From a virus, in the IMG/VR virus record IMGVR_UViG_3300023106_000005, positions 1 to 51,743 of that record: 51,743 nucleotides of DNA. One strand, written 5' to 3'. How positions within the stretch are numbered: the first letter of the stretch is position 1; every line of letters starts with the position of its first letter. Of this stretch, positions 41,126 through 49,148 are shown in pieces. The notes beneath the pieces were generated by a model. It did no database searches, was not told where the DNA came from, and saw only the letters and a program-made list of their open reading frames with translations. The position numbers were made by a program, and so were the translations under genes.

Positions 41126-41293
41126 ATGGAAGAAAAAGACATAGATAGAATGTGGGCTATTGACACCGATATTCAAATGGGAATTGATATAAGCGAAACA
41201 AGTGCAGAGTTTTATAACAAAAATAGAAAATTAATGATAACTAATTTACAGGAAGAATTAGATCATTGGAAATATCATACTGAAGATTATTAA
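41126..41293 (+). CDS. Small acidic helical protein, unknown
   Basis: 55 residues, Glu/Asp-rich (EEKDIDRMWAIDTDIQMG). No family recognised. Confidence 0.5.
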   Translation: MEEKDIDRMWAIDTDIQMGIDISETSAEFYNKNRKLMITNLQEELDHWKYHTEDY

Positions 41294-41327
41294 ACATAAA
41301 CCACCTATTTACTAAAAACCTAAAACC

Positions 41328-41813
41328 ATGAAAAAATTAATATCGTCAAAGGAATATATTATCCTTGTTTGGAAAATGGTAGGATTGACCTACATTCAAA
41401 AATTACATTTGTTGGTTGCATACGCTAATTTTTTAAGTAAAAAACTAGAATTATGGATGTTTATACCTTGCAAGTTAGTTGATGGTGTTTGGGTAGTTTT
41501 GGAAGAGCCGGACGGTGATAATTATAAATCAGATGAAGAAAAGGAAATACCAAAATTTGACTATTTTAAATACAAAAAAGATTCAGAAGAATACCAAGAA
41601 GCAAAAGACAGAGTTTTGTTTGAGGGGTTTGAAAAAATAATAACCAATAATTCAGGGAGTTTTGAAATTATGAAAGATGGGTTTCAGGTTTATTATTATA
41701 AGTCAATCCCTGATTATTGTTTATGGTTAGGATCTCAAAAAGAAAAATTAGTAGAAGATTTAGTAAAATACAATTTAGAACTAACCCAAACCGCACAAAA
41801 ACAATTATCATGA
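41328..41813 (+). CDS. Hypothetical protein
   Basis: 161 residues. An N-terminal hydrophobic stretch (about 8-38) may be membrane-associated; the rest is charged and contains E-E-P-D-G-D-N-Y and an acidic middle. It overlaps the next gene by 4 bases. No family recognised. Confidence 0.5.
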   Translation: MKKLISSKEYIILVWKMVGLTYIQKLHLLVAYANFLSKKLELWMFIPCKLVDGVWVVLEEPDGDNYKSDEEKEIPKFDYFKYKKDSEEYQEAKDRVLFEGFEKIITNNSGSFEIMKDGFQVYYYKSIPDYCLWLGSQKEKLVEDLVKYNLELTQTAQKQLS

Positions 41814-42052
41814 ACCCGCCACCACCACCACCATTTAACTGCGTACAGTTTTCGCCTTGTTGGTGTTCATTAGCAGGGCGTGAGAACAACCCGCATTGTA
41901 AAACAGGATTATCTATTGAAAGTAATTTATTTGCTTTGTTATTAGTTGTTTTTATTGTAGTTTATACGCTATGGGTTTTCAAAATTATTAAATCATTTCC
42001 AATTATTTTTAAAAGAAATAGTAATTGGGAGTCTAAAAAAATACTACAATGA
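41810..42052 (+). CDS. Small Pro/Cys-rich single-span membrane protein
   Basis: 80 residues; start set at 41810. MNPPPPPPFNCVQFSPCWC is a Pro-run plus Cys cluster, followed by a membrane segment (about 40-58) and a basic tail. The next gene begins inside its stop. No family recognised. Confidence 0.5.
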   Translation: MNPPPPPPFNCVQFSPCWCSLAGRENNPHCKTGLSIESNLFALLLVVFIVVYTLWVFKIIKSFPIIFKRNSNWESKKILQ

Positions 42053-42156
42053 AAACAAGAAACAAATACTTCGAAAGATTCATCATCACATTATTTTTTA
42101 TTGGTTTTATGGGATGGATAGCGTTTTGCATTCACGTAATAAAAAATGGATCATGA
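42049..42156 (+). CDS. Tiny single-span membrane protein
   Basis: 35 residues: basic start MKTRNKYFERF, then a membrane segment (about 11-30). Overlaps its neighbours by 4 bases. Confidence 0.45.
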   Translation: MKTRNKYFERFIITLFFIGFMGWIAFCIHVIKNGS

Positions 42157-42230
42157 ATATCGGTGATAAATGTTTGATCGCCGAATCAACAACAGCAATA
42201 TTATTAATTTTAATTTATTTTATATCATGA
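42153..42230 (+). CDS. Tiny hydrophobic protein
   Basis: 25 residues, hydrophobic in the second half (AILLILIYFIS). Overlaps the next gene by 4 bases. May be only a short membrane peptide or a coupling frame. Confidence 0.35.
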   Translation: MNIGDKCLIAESTTAILLILIYFIS

Positions 42231-42439
42231 CAATAGCAATTATTACACCTTCAGAACGTGATTATAGAATGCATGTTCTACAGCAAACACAAACGGATAG
42301 CGAAACAAAATTCGTTCAGGTTAAAGATCTAAATTCCGCGTATGGAATAACTGTAAATGATTACGTTTCAATCACAAATTCAGTAAGAATGCATAATTAT
42401 AATTCGGTTGTTGAAGCCGTTCAAAGAAGAGTAAGATAA
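42227..42439 (+). CDS. Small protein, unknown
   Basis: 70 residues; start set at the ATG at 42227. Begins MTIAIITPSERDYRMH and looks alpha/beta. Its stop overlaps the next start by one base. Confidence 0.5.
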   Translation: MTIAIITPSERDYRMHVLQQTQTDSETKFVQVKDLNSAYGITVNDYVSITNSVRMHNYNSVVEAVQRRVR

Positions 42440-42654
42440 TGGATAAGCGAATTTTAAATGAAATAGCTAAAAGATGGTGCAAAGGCATTCTTATGATGAA
42501 TGATGTTACTGACGAAAAAACAAACAAATTATTATCCCAAGAAGAAGCTGATTATTTAGTTGCGCAATCTGAAAAGATAGCAAATAGAATTACAGATAAA
42601 CCCGCAGCGATATCTTTAAATGATCTAATTCAGGAATATTACGAGATTGAATAA
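42439..42654 (+). CDS. Small helical protein, unknown
   Basis: 71 residues, mostly helical (LNEIAKRWCKGILMM and L-S-Q-E-E-A-D-Y-L-V-A-Q-S-E-K). No family recognised. Confidence 0.55.
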   Translation: MDKRILNEIAKRWCKGILMMNDVTDEKTNKLLSQEEADYLVAQSEKIANRITDKPAAISLNDLIQEYYEIE

Positions 42655-42669
42655 TTTAAAAACTATAAT

Positions 42670-42927
42670 ATGGCAGAACTAAAAGACGTTTCAATTCAAA
42701 AAATAGTAGATCTTATTGGTAATTACATCGTAAAAGATAACATTCCAAATTCAAAGTCAGTAAGTAAATCATTTGGCGAAGTGGAGATAAAAGACACTCG
42801 ATATCAAATTCAAATATCGTTAGTTCCTGGCGAAGAAAATTTCAATCCTGAAAACGGTGTAGTAAGTACTAAAATTAAAAAGTCATGGAAACAAATAATC
42901 ATAAAATTATTCACACGTGAAAAGTAA
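42670..42927 (+). CDS. Small protein, unknown
   Basis: 85 residues, alpha/beta by pattern with a basic tail (K-K-S-W-K-Q-I-I-I-K-L-F-T-R). Overlaps the next gene by 11 bases. Confidence 0.5.
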   Translation: MAELKDVSIQKIVDLIGNYIVKDNIPNSKSVSKSFGEVEIKDTRYQIQISLVPGEENFNPENGVVSTKIKKSWKQIIIKLFTREK

Positions 42928-43387
42928 ATTCAAACTCGAAATATTACGCGGAACTATAAACGTTGTGGTAAAAAAGGATTTTACTAAGTTAGCCAAAAAG
43001 CATAAATTAGAATTTCGTGACGAAATAAAATATTATGATGCTTTCGTTTTTCAAAACATTAAAAATAGATTGGATTATTATATTTGCTTTGAAGAAAAAT
43101 ATATTTCGTTTGATACAATATCGCATGAGATAGAACACTTGGTTAATTCAATTTACATTGATCACGGTATTTTTCATGATTCAAATAATGATGAATGGTC
43201 TGCCTACTTTACCGGATGGTTAACAAAAAAGATTACTAATATTTTAAAACCATATTTAATGAAAAAACTAATCCCAAAAGTATCAAAAGAAAAAAGGAAT
43301 AGCAATTCCAAAAACAAAGAATTTAAAACTAAAGTTGATAACTCTAAATCTGATCCGGTTATAGATAATAACCTTTCGGAAAGATAA
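42917..43387 (+). CDS. HExxH metallopeptidase-like protein
   Basis: 156 residues. H70-E-I-E-H74 fits the HExxH zinc motif, and E93 (D-E-W-S-A-Y-F-T-G-W) may be the third ligand, as in gluzincins. The last 40 residues are basic and disordered. A protease role is inferred from the motif; I do not recognise the family. It might process phage proteins or act on the host. Confidence 0.5.
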   Translation: MKSKFKLEILRGTINVVVKKDFTKLAKKHKLEFRDEIKYYDAFVFQNIKNRLDYYICFEEKYISFDTISHEIEHLVNSIYIDHGIFHDSNNDEWSAYFTGWLTKKITNILKPYLMKKLIPKVSKEKRNSNSKNKEFKTKVDNSKSDPVIDNNLSER

Positions 43388-43411
43388 ATATTAATTATAA
43401 AATAAAAAGAA

Positions 43412-43675
43412 ATGGCAGATATTAAAATTACAGGAACAGTAAAAGAAATCGAAGGATTAAAGCAATCAACTAACGGTTTCAAAACTCAGGAAATAGCAGT
43501 TGATGAAGGCGGCCAATTCGGAACCGTGATTCCTATAAAGTTTTGCGGTGATAAAGGCGTTGCAATTGTGGCTTCTCTGAAAGTGGGTCAAAAAGTAAGT
43601 GTTCAATGCAATTTAAGAGGAACAATTTACAGCGAAAGAAGATTTTTGAATTTGGAAGGTTGGCGAATTGATTAA
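43412..43675 (+). CDS. DUF3127-like OB-fold protein (SSB-like candidate)
   Basis: 87 residues: I-T-G-T-V-K-E-I-E-G-L, then K-T-Q-E-I-A-V-D-E-G, V-G-Q-K-V-S-V and Y-S-E-R-R-F-L-N-L-E-G-W match DUF3127, a Bacteroidota family with an OB-like fold thought to bind single-stranded DNA. It is the last gene before the tRNA-like RNA. Confidence 0.65.
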   Translation: MADIKITGTVKEIEGLKQSTNGFKTQEIAVDEGGQFGTVIPIKFCGDKGVAIVASLKVGQKVSVQCNLRGTIYSERRFLNLEGWRID

Positions 43676-43682
43676 AATGTTT

Positions 43683-43690
43683 ATATTTGT
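43683..43690 (+). promoter_or_regulatory. Promoter for the tRNA-Leu-like RNA (-7 box TATATTTG)
   Basis: An exact TAnnTTTG match, 4 bases before the acceptor-stem start at 43695. Confidence 0.7.
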
Positions 43691-43694
43691 TATT

Positions 43695-43927
43695 CGGGAT
43701 TGGCGGAATAGTGGTAGTAAGGTGTATTTATCCCACAACTAAAACACGTGGTAGACGCTAAAAAAATAGAAGTAAGTGAATAAGTTTTTTTGAATTACAG
43801 AAGCCTGAGTAATAGTCTTATCAATTAAACGAAATCTAACCGAGGATTACAGCCTTATTAATTTAAGTCTCAGGTATCCGTTGAAAAAATCGGTTTCACG
43901 TGAAGGTTCGAATCCTTCATCCCGAAC
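43695..43927 (+). ncRNA. tRNA-Leu(UAA)-like RNA with long internal insertions
   Basis: The 5' TCGGGAT (43695-43701) pairs with ATCCCGA (43920-43926), and base A927 sits in the discriminator position, as in tRNA-Leu. GCGGAATAGTGGTAG and a later GACGC make a Leu-type D-arm. The T-arm is perfect: GAAGG-TTCGAAT-CCTTC (43903-43919). CTGAG (43806-43810) pairs with CTCAG (43870-43874), and TTTAAGT just before the latter offers a TAA anticodon. The total of 233 bases is far beyond the usual 85-90; the excess lies between D- and anticodon-arms and inside the anticodon loop. GTGGTAG occurs twice (43712 and 43749). It may be an interrupted tRNA, a tRNA mimic or a degenerate relic. Confidence 0.55.
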
Positions 43928-43984
43928 AACTATAGCGAAAGGCGAATTTAGAGAGAAAACAGTAATTAAAAATTGTTTTCATGT

Positions 43985-44013
43985 AAAACCACTCATAATT
44001 GAGTGGTTTTTTT
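43985..44013 (+). terminator. Strong intrinsic terminator before the head operon
   Basis: AAAACCACTC (43985-43994) pairs perfectly with GAGTGGTTTT (44001-44010), followed by T3. It ends the RNA transcript. Confidence 0.93.
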
Positions 44014-44065
44014 ATGCCTTTTAGTGAAATAATCTAGAATGAGTATAAATAAGGAATAAATTTTC

Positions 44066-44073
44066 TACATTTG
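44066..44073 (+). promoter_or_regulatory. Late promoter for head and tail genes (TACATTTG)
   Basis: An exact TAnnTTTG match with the shared TATAAATAA box at 44044-44052. It drives the scaffold-to-tail operon. Confidence 0.7.
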
Positions 44074-44109
44074 TCATTATAAATAACAACAATCTAAAAA
44101 ATTATTTTT

Positions 44110-44775
44110 ATGGCAGTTACAACAGAACAGATTAAGGCACGACTTAAGGTGAAATTTCCTAAGGCGAACTTATCACAAAAAAGGATAGATGCTTTGGCAG
44201 CTAAACTTGCACCAAAGCCAAAAGATGGGGCTACTGATGAAGAGATTGATTCAGTTTTAGAAAATGCAAATGACTTTATATCTTTTGAGGACATCGCTAA
44301 AGAAGATGATCGAATGAGAACATTAGAGGCAAACCAAAAACCTAAAACAGAACCTGCTCCAACTGACCCACCAACACCAAAACCAACTGAACCTGTAATT
44401 ACACCACCTGCCGGTGATGTGCCTGAATGGGCTAAAGCGCTTATTAAGCAAAACGAAACCGTTTTTGCTGAAATTACCGCTTTAAAAACAGGAAATGTTT
44501 TGGCAACAAAAAAGGCAACGGCTGCGGAATTGTTTGGAAAATCTGAAGTGTTGAAAGCTTTAAAAGAAGAGGTTCGCCCAAATTGGATAAACAGAATAAA
44601 TGTAGATTCTGAAACTTCTATTGAAGATCAGATCACCGCATTAGAATCTGAGTACACAATTATAGCGCAATCAAATGCTAATTCAACACCGTATTCCGGA
44701 CCAACTCCAACGGGATTTAATCCAGGAAACAAAGTTGATGATGCGTTAGTTGATTCGGTTGTTGCTTCAATGTAA
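44110..44775 (+). CDS. Scaffolding-like protein
   Basis: 221 residues: charged helical N-terminus, a Pro/Thr-rich disordered linker (about 80-105, P-A-P-T-D-P-P-T-P-K-P-T), and a helical C-terminus. This layout and its position two genes before the major capsid protein fit a capsid scaffold. No protease domain is visible. Role inferred. Confidence 0.55.
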   Translation: MAVTTEQIKARLKVKFPKANLSQKRIDALAAKLAPKPKDGATDEEIDSVLENANDFISFEDIAKEDDRMRTLEANQKPKTEPAPTDPPTPKPTEPVITPPAGDVPEWAKALIKQNETVFAEITALKTGNVLATKKATAAELFGKSEVLKALKEEVRPNWINRINVDSETSIEDQITALESEYTIIAQSNANSTPYSGPTPTGFNPGNKVDDALVDSVVASM

Positions 44776-44802
44776 ATATTAATTTAAAAAACAACTAAAA
44801 AG

Positions 44803-45201
44803 ATGCCAACAGCAAATTTAAACAACGAGGGCGTTCAGGTTGATACTACTTGGGATTCAATTATCATCAAAAAACTTTTGGTTGATATTCCCGGCGGTAA
44901 AACGTTAGACGTTACAGGAATCACAGAAGAGGTTTTAAAAGCCGGTCGAGTGATCATCGAACAAACATCTAACGGAGTGTTAAAACCTTTAGCTATTTCA
45001 GAGGGTGCATATGTAACACTTCCTGCAGGACATACCTACAAAGGTATTTTGTACGCTACAATTTTGACCAAAAGACCATTAGCACCGGTTCTTTTATCAG
45101 GTGATGTTAACAATGTAGCAATTGTTAATTATGGTTTACCGGCGGTTCCCGCTGCTGCCATTACAGCACTTGAAAATCACATTTTATTCACAAAGGATTA
45201 A
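44803..45201 (+). CDS. Capsid decoration-like protein
   Basis: 132 residues, beta-rich, with A-I-S-E-G-A-Y-V-T-L-P-A-G-H-T-Y in the middle and V-A-I-V-N-Y near the end. Length, order (before the capsid gene) and pattern fit gpD-like decoration proteins that stabilise the expanded head. Family assignment is by position. Confidence 0.6.
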   Translation: MPTANLNNEGVQVDTTWDSIIIKKLLVDIPGGKTLDVTGITEEVLKAGRVIIEQTSNGVLKPLAISEGAYVTLPAGHTYKGILYATILTKRPLAPVLLSGDVNNVAIVNYGLPAVPAAAITALENHILFTKD

Positions 45202-45221
45202 TCCTAAAAATCATTTAAAAA

Positions 45222-46505
45222 ATGGAACAATCATTATTCCCGCAATGGGTAGACAAATTCTTTAAAGCGATTGCGCTTAAAGTAATTGAAAAGTTAAATG
45301 GTACGACTAATCCTTTAACATACATGCATAAAACAATGCTTAGAAAAACCTTTTCAACATCGTTGCAATGGGGTTCAATTTCTAGCAATGGTACAGTTGT
45401 AAGAGCAGATGTAGTTGCTTTGGATTCTAGCCTTCCTTTAAAAAGAAGAGATTCAATCAGTAAAGCTACAGGTGACATTCCTAAATTAGGTATGAAAATG
45501 TATCTTAATGAACATACCATGAATGATCTTAAGATTTTAGTCGCTACAGCCGGACAAGAATCTGAAATTTTACGTAAACTATTTGGTGATGTAAACAAAT
45601 GTGTTGCCGGTATTTATGAAACCTTAGAATTCATGTTCTTACAAGCTTTATCTTCAGGTGTAACTTTGATTACAGGCGATGATTCTACAGGAGTAGGAAT
45701 AAGAATTGATTTTGGTATTCCTGCAGAAAATAGATACGGTGTTACTTTGCCTTGGACAGATGCCAATGCTACGCCAATCGATGATATCAATTGGGTAAAA
45801 TCTCAGGCACGTGTAAAAGGCGCAACACTTTCTTATATTTTCATGGATTTAAGCACTTGGAACTTATTTAAAGCTAATTCACAAGTTAGACAAGAATATG
45901 CTTTCTCACTTAATTATGTAGGCGCTCAGGTTCCAAATGTTCCATCGGTTGAACGCGCAAATGAGTTCTTGAAAGCGAATTACGGCGTAACTATTACAAT
46001 TGTTGACAGACAAATGTTAGTAGAGAAAAACGGTGTACGTAGCGTTACAAATCCTTGGACTGCAAACATTGTTACTTTCTTGACTGATTTGAATGTTGGA
46101 ACATTAACTTATGGTTCGTTGGCCGAAGAAACATTCCCTGTTAAGCAAGTTACTTATACCAAAGTGGATGATTTAATTTTGATTTCTAAGTATGGTAAAA
46201 ACGATCCTGTAAGAGAATTTACTTCTTCTCAGGCTTTAGCTTTACCTGTTTTAGATAATGTTGATTCAATCTATTTAATGGACGTTTCTGATGCCGATGT
46301 TAGCGCACAAACAGAAGGTGATGCAAATTACAGCTATGAAGGTACTAATTATACTAAAGTTTCGGTTATTGCAGGTTTAAACGCTGCTGATCCAACTAAT
46401 AAGTTAACTACTTCTTCAACAGATGCATCAATTAAACAAGCAATCAATAAGCTTAATGAAGAGCAAATTTTGATCTTTGAAGCTCAATTAGTAGCATCAG
46501 CATAA
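45222..46505 (+). CDS. Major capsid protein
   Basis: 427 residues, HK97-fold expected. It follows scaffold-like and decoration-like genes and precedes the neck genes. It looks like the capsid E-type group: an N-terminal helical start, P-domain segments near 60-150, and a conserved L-T-Y-G-S-L-A-E-E-T-F-P near 300-311. The C-terminal 60 residues look like an added Ig-like or decoration-contact region. Confidence 0.8.
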   Translation: MEQSLFPQWVDKFFKAIALKVIEKLNGTTNPLTYMHKTMLRKTFSTSLQWGSISSNGTVVRADVVALDSSLPLKRRDSISKATGDIPKLGMKMYLNEHTMNDLKILVATAGQESEILRKLFGDVNKCVAGIYETLEFMFLQALSSGVTLITGDDSTGVGIRIDFGIPAENRYGVTLPWTDANATPIDDINWVKSQARVKGATLSYIFMDLSTWNLFKANSQVRQEYAFSLNYVGAQVPNVPSVERANEFLKANYGVTITIVDRQMLVEKNGVRSVTNPWTANIVTFLTDLNVGTLTYGSLAEETFPVKQVTYTKVDDLILISKYGKNDPVREFTSSQALALPVLDNVDSIYLMDVSDADVSAQTEGDANYSYEGTNYTKVSVIAGLNAADPTNKLTTSSTDASIKQAINKLNEEQILIFEAQLVASA

Positions 46506-46506
46506 T

Positions 46507-47088
46507 ATGTATAGTCCTGAAAGCATACAGTCGTTAGTAGATAGAATTGGATTCGCTGAACCAATGGATTCTAATTTTGCAATTGCACTTTCTCCGGAAG
46601 TGATTTTGTCGAATTCAGGCCGTTACGTGAATTCATTTCATCAACTTGCGATAGTTGAAAATATTTATTCGGCAATTCCACAAGTAAACATGTTGGAATT
46701 GCCGTTTAATACTTACTTACAAAGTATGAAAACTCAGGCTGTTTTAGAATCGCTAAATGAAATCATCAATAAAGATTCGCGTTCACTTATTGATACTGAT
46801 TATTCAAATATCATAATTACCAATCCGTTTATTTTTGATGATGTTATAGGTTATACAATTGCAATAAAATGCATTGAATTATTTATTTCCACATCAAGAA
46901 AAAACTTATTCGAGCGTAACGCGAAAGAAGCCTACGAGAAGTTAAAAATGGAATTGGAAGGCGTTATGAGTGATTCAGGCGCAATTGTGGCACAAGGAAT
47001 AAAAAGAGAACGTTATTATGCTATTAGAAAAGCTAAAGAAGTAATCTTTCCCTTTGAAATTCCTATCGATGGAACAAAATCATGGTAA
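46507..47088 (+). CDS. Neck/head-tail connector-like protein
   Basis: 193 residues, helical, directly after the capsid gene. By position it is an adaptor or head-completion protein (DUF6712-like pattern). No single decisive motif. It ends 2 bases before the next gene. Confidence 0.55.
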   Translation: MYSPESIQSLVDRIGFAEPMDSNFAIALSPEVILSNSGRYVNSFHQLAIVENIYSAIPQVNMLELPFNTYLQSMKTQAVLESLNEIINKDSRSLIDTDYSNIIITNPFIFDDVIGYTIAIKCIELFISTSRKNLFERNAKEAYEKLKMELEGVMSDSGAIVAQGIKRERYYAIRKAKEVIFPFEIPIDGTKSW

Positions 47089-47089
47089 T

Positions 47090-47647
47090 ATGAATTATAC
47101 TATAACAAATCCAAAAGGATTAGACGAACAGGTTCAATACACGCAAAAGCTTTTGTTCGACAATCTAAAAACTAAATGGAAAACATCAGGAATTAATCCT
47201 GACACTACATTAGATGTTTTTGGAAGAATCAGAAGAAACCCTGTTAGTAATGATTTTTATCCGGAAGCGTATATTGCTAATGGTGAGTACGGAGATTTGT
47301 ATTTGAATGATTCTGTAAACGCTACGATTTGTTTTATTGAAGAAGATCGGGACCATACAACGGATGATTTTAATGAATTCTATTTTGCTGAGGGAAAATT
47401 TGTGGTGATGATGAATCTTAAGAATTGTTATCCAATTATTTTACATCGTGCGGATTCTGAAGCCCAATTAGATGTTATTGCTCAGATCAAGAAAAACAAA
47501 ATGTTTACTATTGATGGTATTCAAAAAGGATTAGAAAATATATTCAAAGGTTTTAAAACTGATAACATTAAAACTGATGATATGCAGCCATTTCATTGCT
47601 TCGCTATTACAGGCACAATGAAATATAAAATAAACATTAACTGTTAA
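47090..47647 (+). CDS. Head-tail joining/tail-completion-like protein
   Basis: 185 residues; start set at the ATG at 47090 after the upstream stop. Mixed alpha/beta. Between the connector-like and tail-tube genes, where stopper and tail-terminator proteins are coded. Role inferred from order. Confidence 0.5.
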   Translation: MNYTITNPKGLDEQVQYTQKLLFDNLKTKWKTSGINPDTTLDVFGRIRRNPVSNDFYPEAYIANGEYGDLYLNDSVNATICFIEEDRDHTTDDFNEFYFAEGKFVVMMNLKNCYPIILHRADSEAQLDVIAQIKKNKMFTIDGIQKGLENIFKGFKTDNIKTDDMQPFHCFAITGTMKYKININC

Positions 47648-47663
47648 TTAAATAAAAATAGAT

Positions 47664-48542
47664 ATGGCAATATTTGTAAAATGCAAAGGCAAAGATCAAA
47701 ACAAACGCAATACAGGTGCTAAAGAGCAATGTATTGAAGGCGTTATGATTCGTACCGCGGTCGCTATTCCTGGATTCCAATTTGATAGCCGTGATGATGC
47801 GGAAGATTTGGACAAATGGAATGCAGCAGTTGCCGCAAAACAGATTTTCCCGCTTTACGAAGCTGAGGAAGTTACAACTGCAAACACGGAACCTACATAT
47901 TTTGAAGGCCGTAGACAGCAATATTTAACATCGAACGGTAAAAAGATCACAACATTCACCAGTATTTTAGGTTTGTGCTCACATTTTGCTTTAACGTCAT
48001 TCGGTGATACTCCTTTACAATTATTCGAATTCACAGAAGATGGAGCGATTAAAGGCGTGAATACTACTGATGGTGGCGTAAAAGGTCAATCAGTTAAACT
48101 AAATGTTGGACCACGTTTAGATGCAACAGCTGACAGACCGCCATCCACATTGGTAACAATCAATTATTTGGATTCAAGTGAATTCGAGCAAAACGGTTGG
48201 ATTGGTAGACCTGATTGGAGAGATTCAGAATTGTTTGGAATCTTTGATGTTACACTTATGCAGGTTTCAGCAAGCGCAACCGTTATTAAATTAACAGCAG
48301 GCGTTGGTTGTGCGGGTGGTGATGAATTAGTTGAAACTTTTGTATTAGCTAATTTTGCAGTTAGAAACCTTACGGGTGTTATTCAAACAGTAACTTTTAC
48401 TGCTCCGGATTCTGAAGGTGTTTATACATTGACAGGCACAGGTTTTGCAGATGGGTTTACGGTTGAATTGGTAAATGTTGTAACGGTTGGAGGGCTTTCT
48501 TATGAAACTCCTGAAACATTAATTCTAGAAGTTACACCATAA
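47664..48542 (+). CDS. Major tail (tube) protein
   Basis: 292 residues, beta-rich. It lies between neck and tape measure and has the expected length. The C-terminal 80 residues (I-Q-T-V-T-F-T-A-P-D-S-E-G-V-Y and on) look like an added Ig-like domain. Its stop overlaps the next start by one base. No sheath gene follows, supporting a non-contractile tail. Confidence 0.7.
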   Translation: MAIFVKCKGKDQNKRNTGAKEQCIEGVMIRTAVAIPGFQFDSRDDAEDLDKWNAAVAAKQIFPLYEAEEVTTANTEPTYFEGRRQQYLTSNGKKITTFTSILGLCSHFALTSFGDTPLQLFEFTEDGAIKGVNTTDGGVKGQSVKLNVGPRLDATADRPPSTLVTINYLDSSEFEQNGWIGRPDWRDSELFGIFDVTLMQVSASATVIKLTAGVGCAGGDELVETFVLANFAVRNLTGVIQTVTFTAPDSEGVYTLTGTGFADGFTVELVNVVTVGGLSYETPETLILEVTP

Positions 48543-48760
48543 TGCCAAAGTATAAAGGTATAGAATTCCCGAATGGATATAAAACTTCATTCGGGCAATT
48601 CAAAAAAGACTTTTCTGATAGTCATGTTTTTAAAGATACCCCCGCCGAAAATCTAGATTCAGAACTAGAAAAAGCTTATGAATTTTTAACCAATCAAAAT
48701 GGCAAACTTCAATCAACAACTAAAGAAAGCAAGAAGTCTGACACCGACACGGTTAAGTAA
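48542..48760 (+). CDS. Small tail-region protein (chaperone candidate 1)
   Basis: 72 residues, Lys/Asp-rich, helical. It overlaps the next gene by 62 bases in another frame. Small overlapping genes here often encode tail assembly chaperones. No clear slippery site was seen. Confidence 0.45.
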   Translation: MPKYKGIEFPNGYKTSFGQFKKDFSDSHVFKDTPAENLDSELEKAYEFLTNQNGKLQSTTKESKKSDTDTVK

Positions 48761-49148
48761 TGACTTGTTTAAATTTATCAGGCAGATTGAAAAAGAAATT
48801 GTAAAGCTGAATGTTGACCAAATAAACATTGATAGCAAAGATATTTACAATAAGAATATCGGTTTTTATTCTTATATGACTGAAGTTATTACTAATGGAA
48901 GAAAAAAAAGAGGCGAACCTTTCGATGGTAAAGAATCCGGTAAATGGTTAGGCAGTTTTTACGTTGATATTCAGGGAAAAGCTTTCAGATTATTTGCTAC
49001 AGATCCGAAAACACATCTTATTTTAGATAGTGAACATTGGCTTTCAGATGATTTATTTGGACTTACTGACAAAAATCTTAAGGAGTTAATCGCTAGTCGC
49101 TTAGCTCCTTTTTTTATTGAAAACCTCAGAAACAACTTAGATATATGA
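48699..49148 (+). CDS. Tail-completion-like protein
   Basis: 149 residues: helical N-terminus, then K-W-L-G-S-F-Y-V-D-I-Q-G-K-A-F and a helical end. Position between tail tube and tape measure suggests tail terminator or minor tail protein. Starts 62 bases inside the preceding gene and overlaps the next by 4. Confidence 0.5.
   Translation: MANFNQQLKKARSLTPTRLSNDLFKFIRQIEKEIVKLNVDQINIDSKDIYNKNIGFYSYMTEVITNGRKKRGEPFDGKESGKWLGSFYVDIQGKAFRLFATDPKTHLILDSEHWLSDDLFGLTDKNLKELIASRLAPFFIENLRNNLDI

Noticed and set aside
43695-43927. tmRNA
   Set aside because: No tag-coding frame with an Ala-rich end, a full Leu-type D-arm is present, and it is shorter than usual tmRNAs.
43695-43927. Group I intron in tRNA-Leu(UAA)
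   Set aside because: This tRNA is a classic group I intron site, but I cannot find convincing P, Q, R and S core elements, and the expected terminal G is missing at the likely 3' splice site.
48542-49148. Programmed frameshift for tail chaperones
   Set aside because: The two genes overlap by 62 bases, but no convincing slippery heptamer was found by eye and each has its own ATG.
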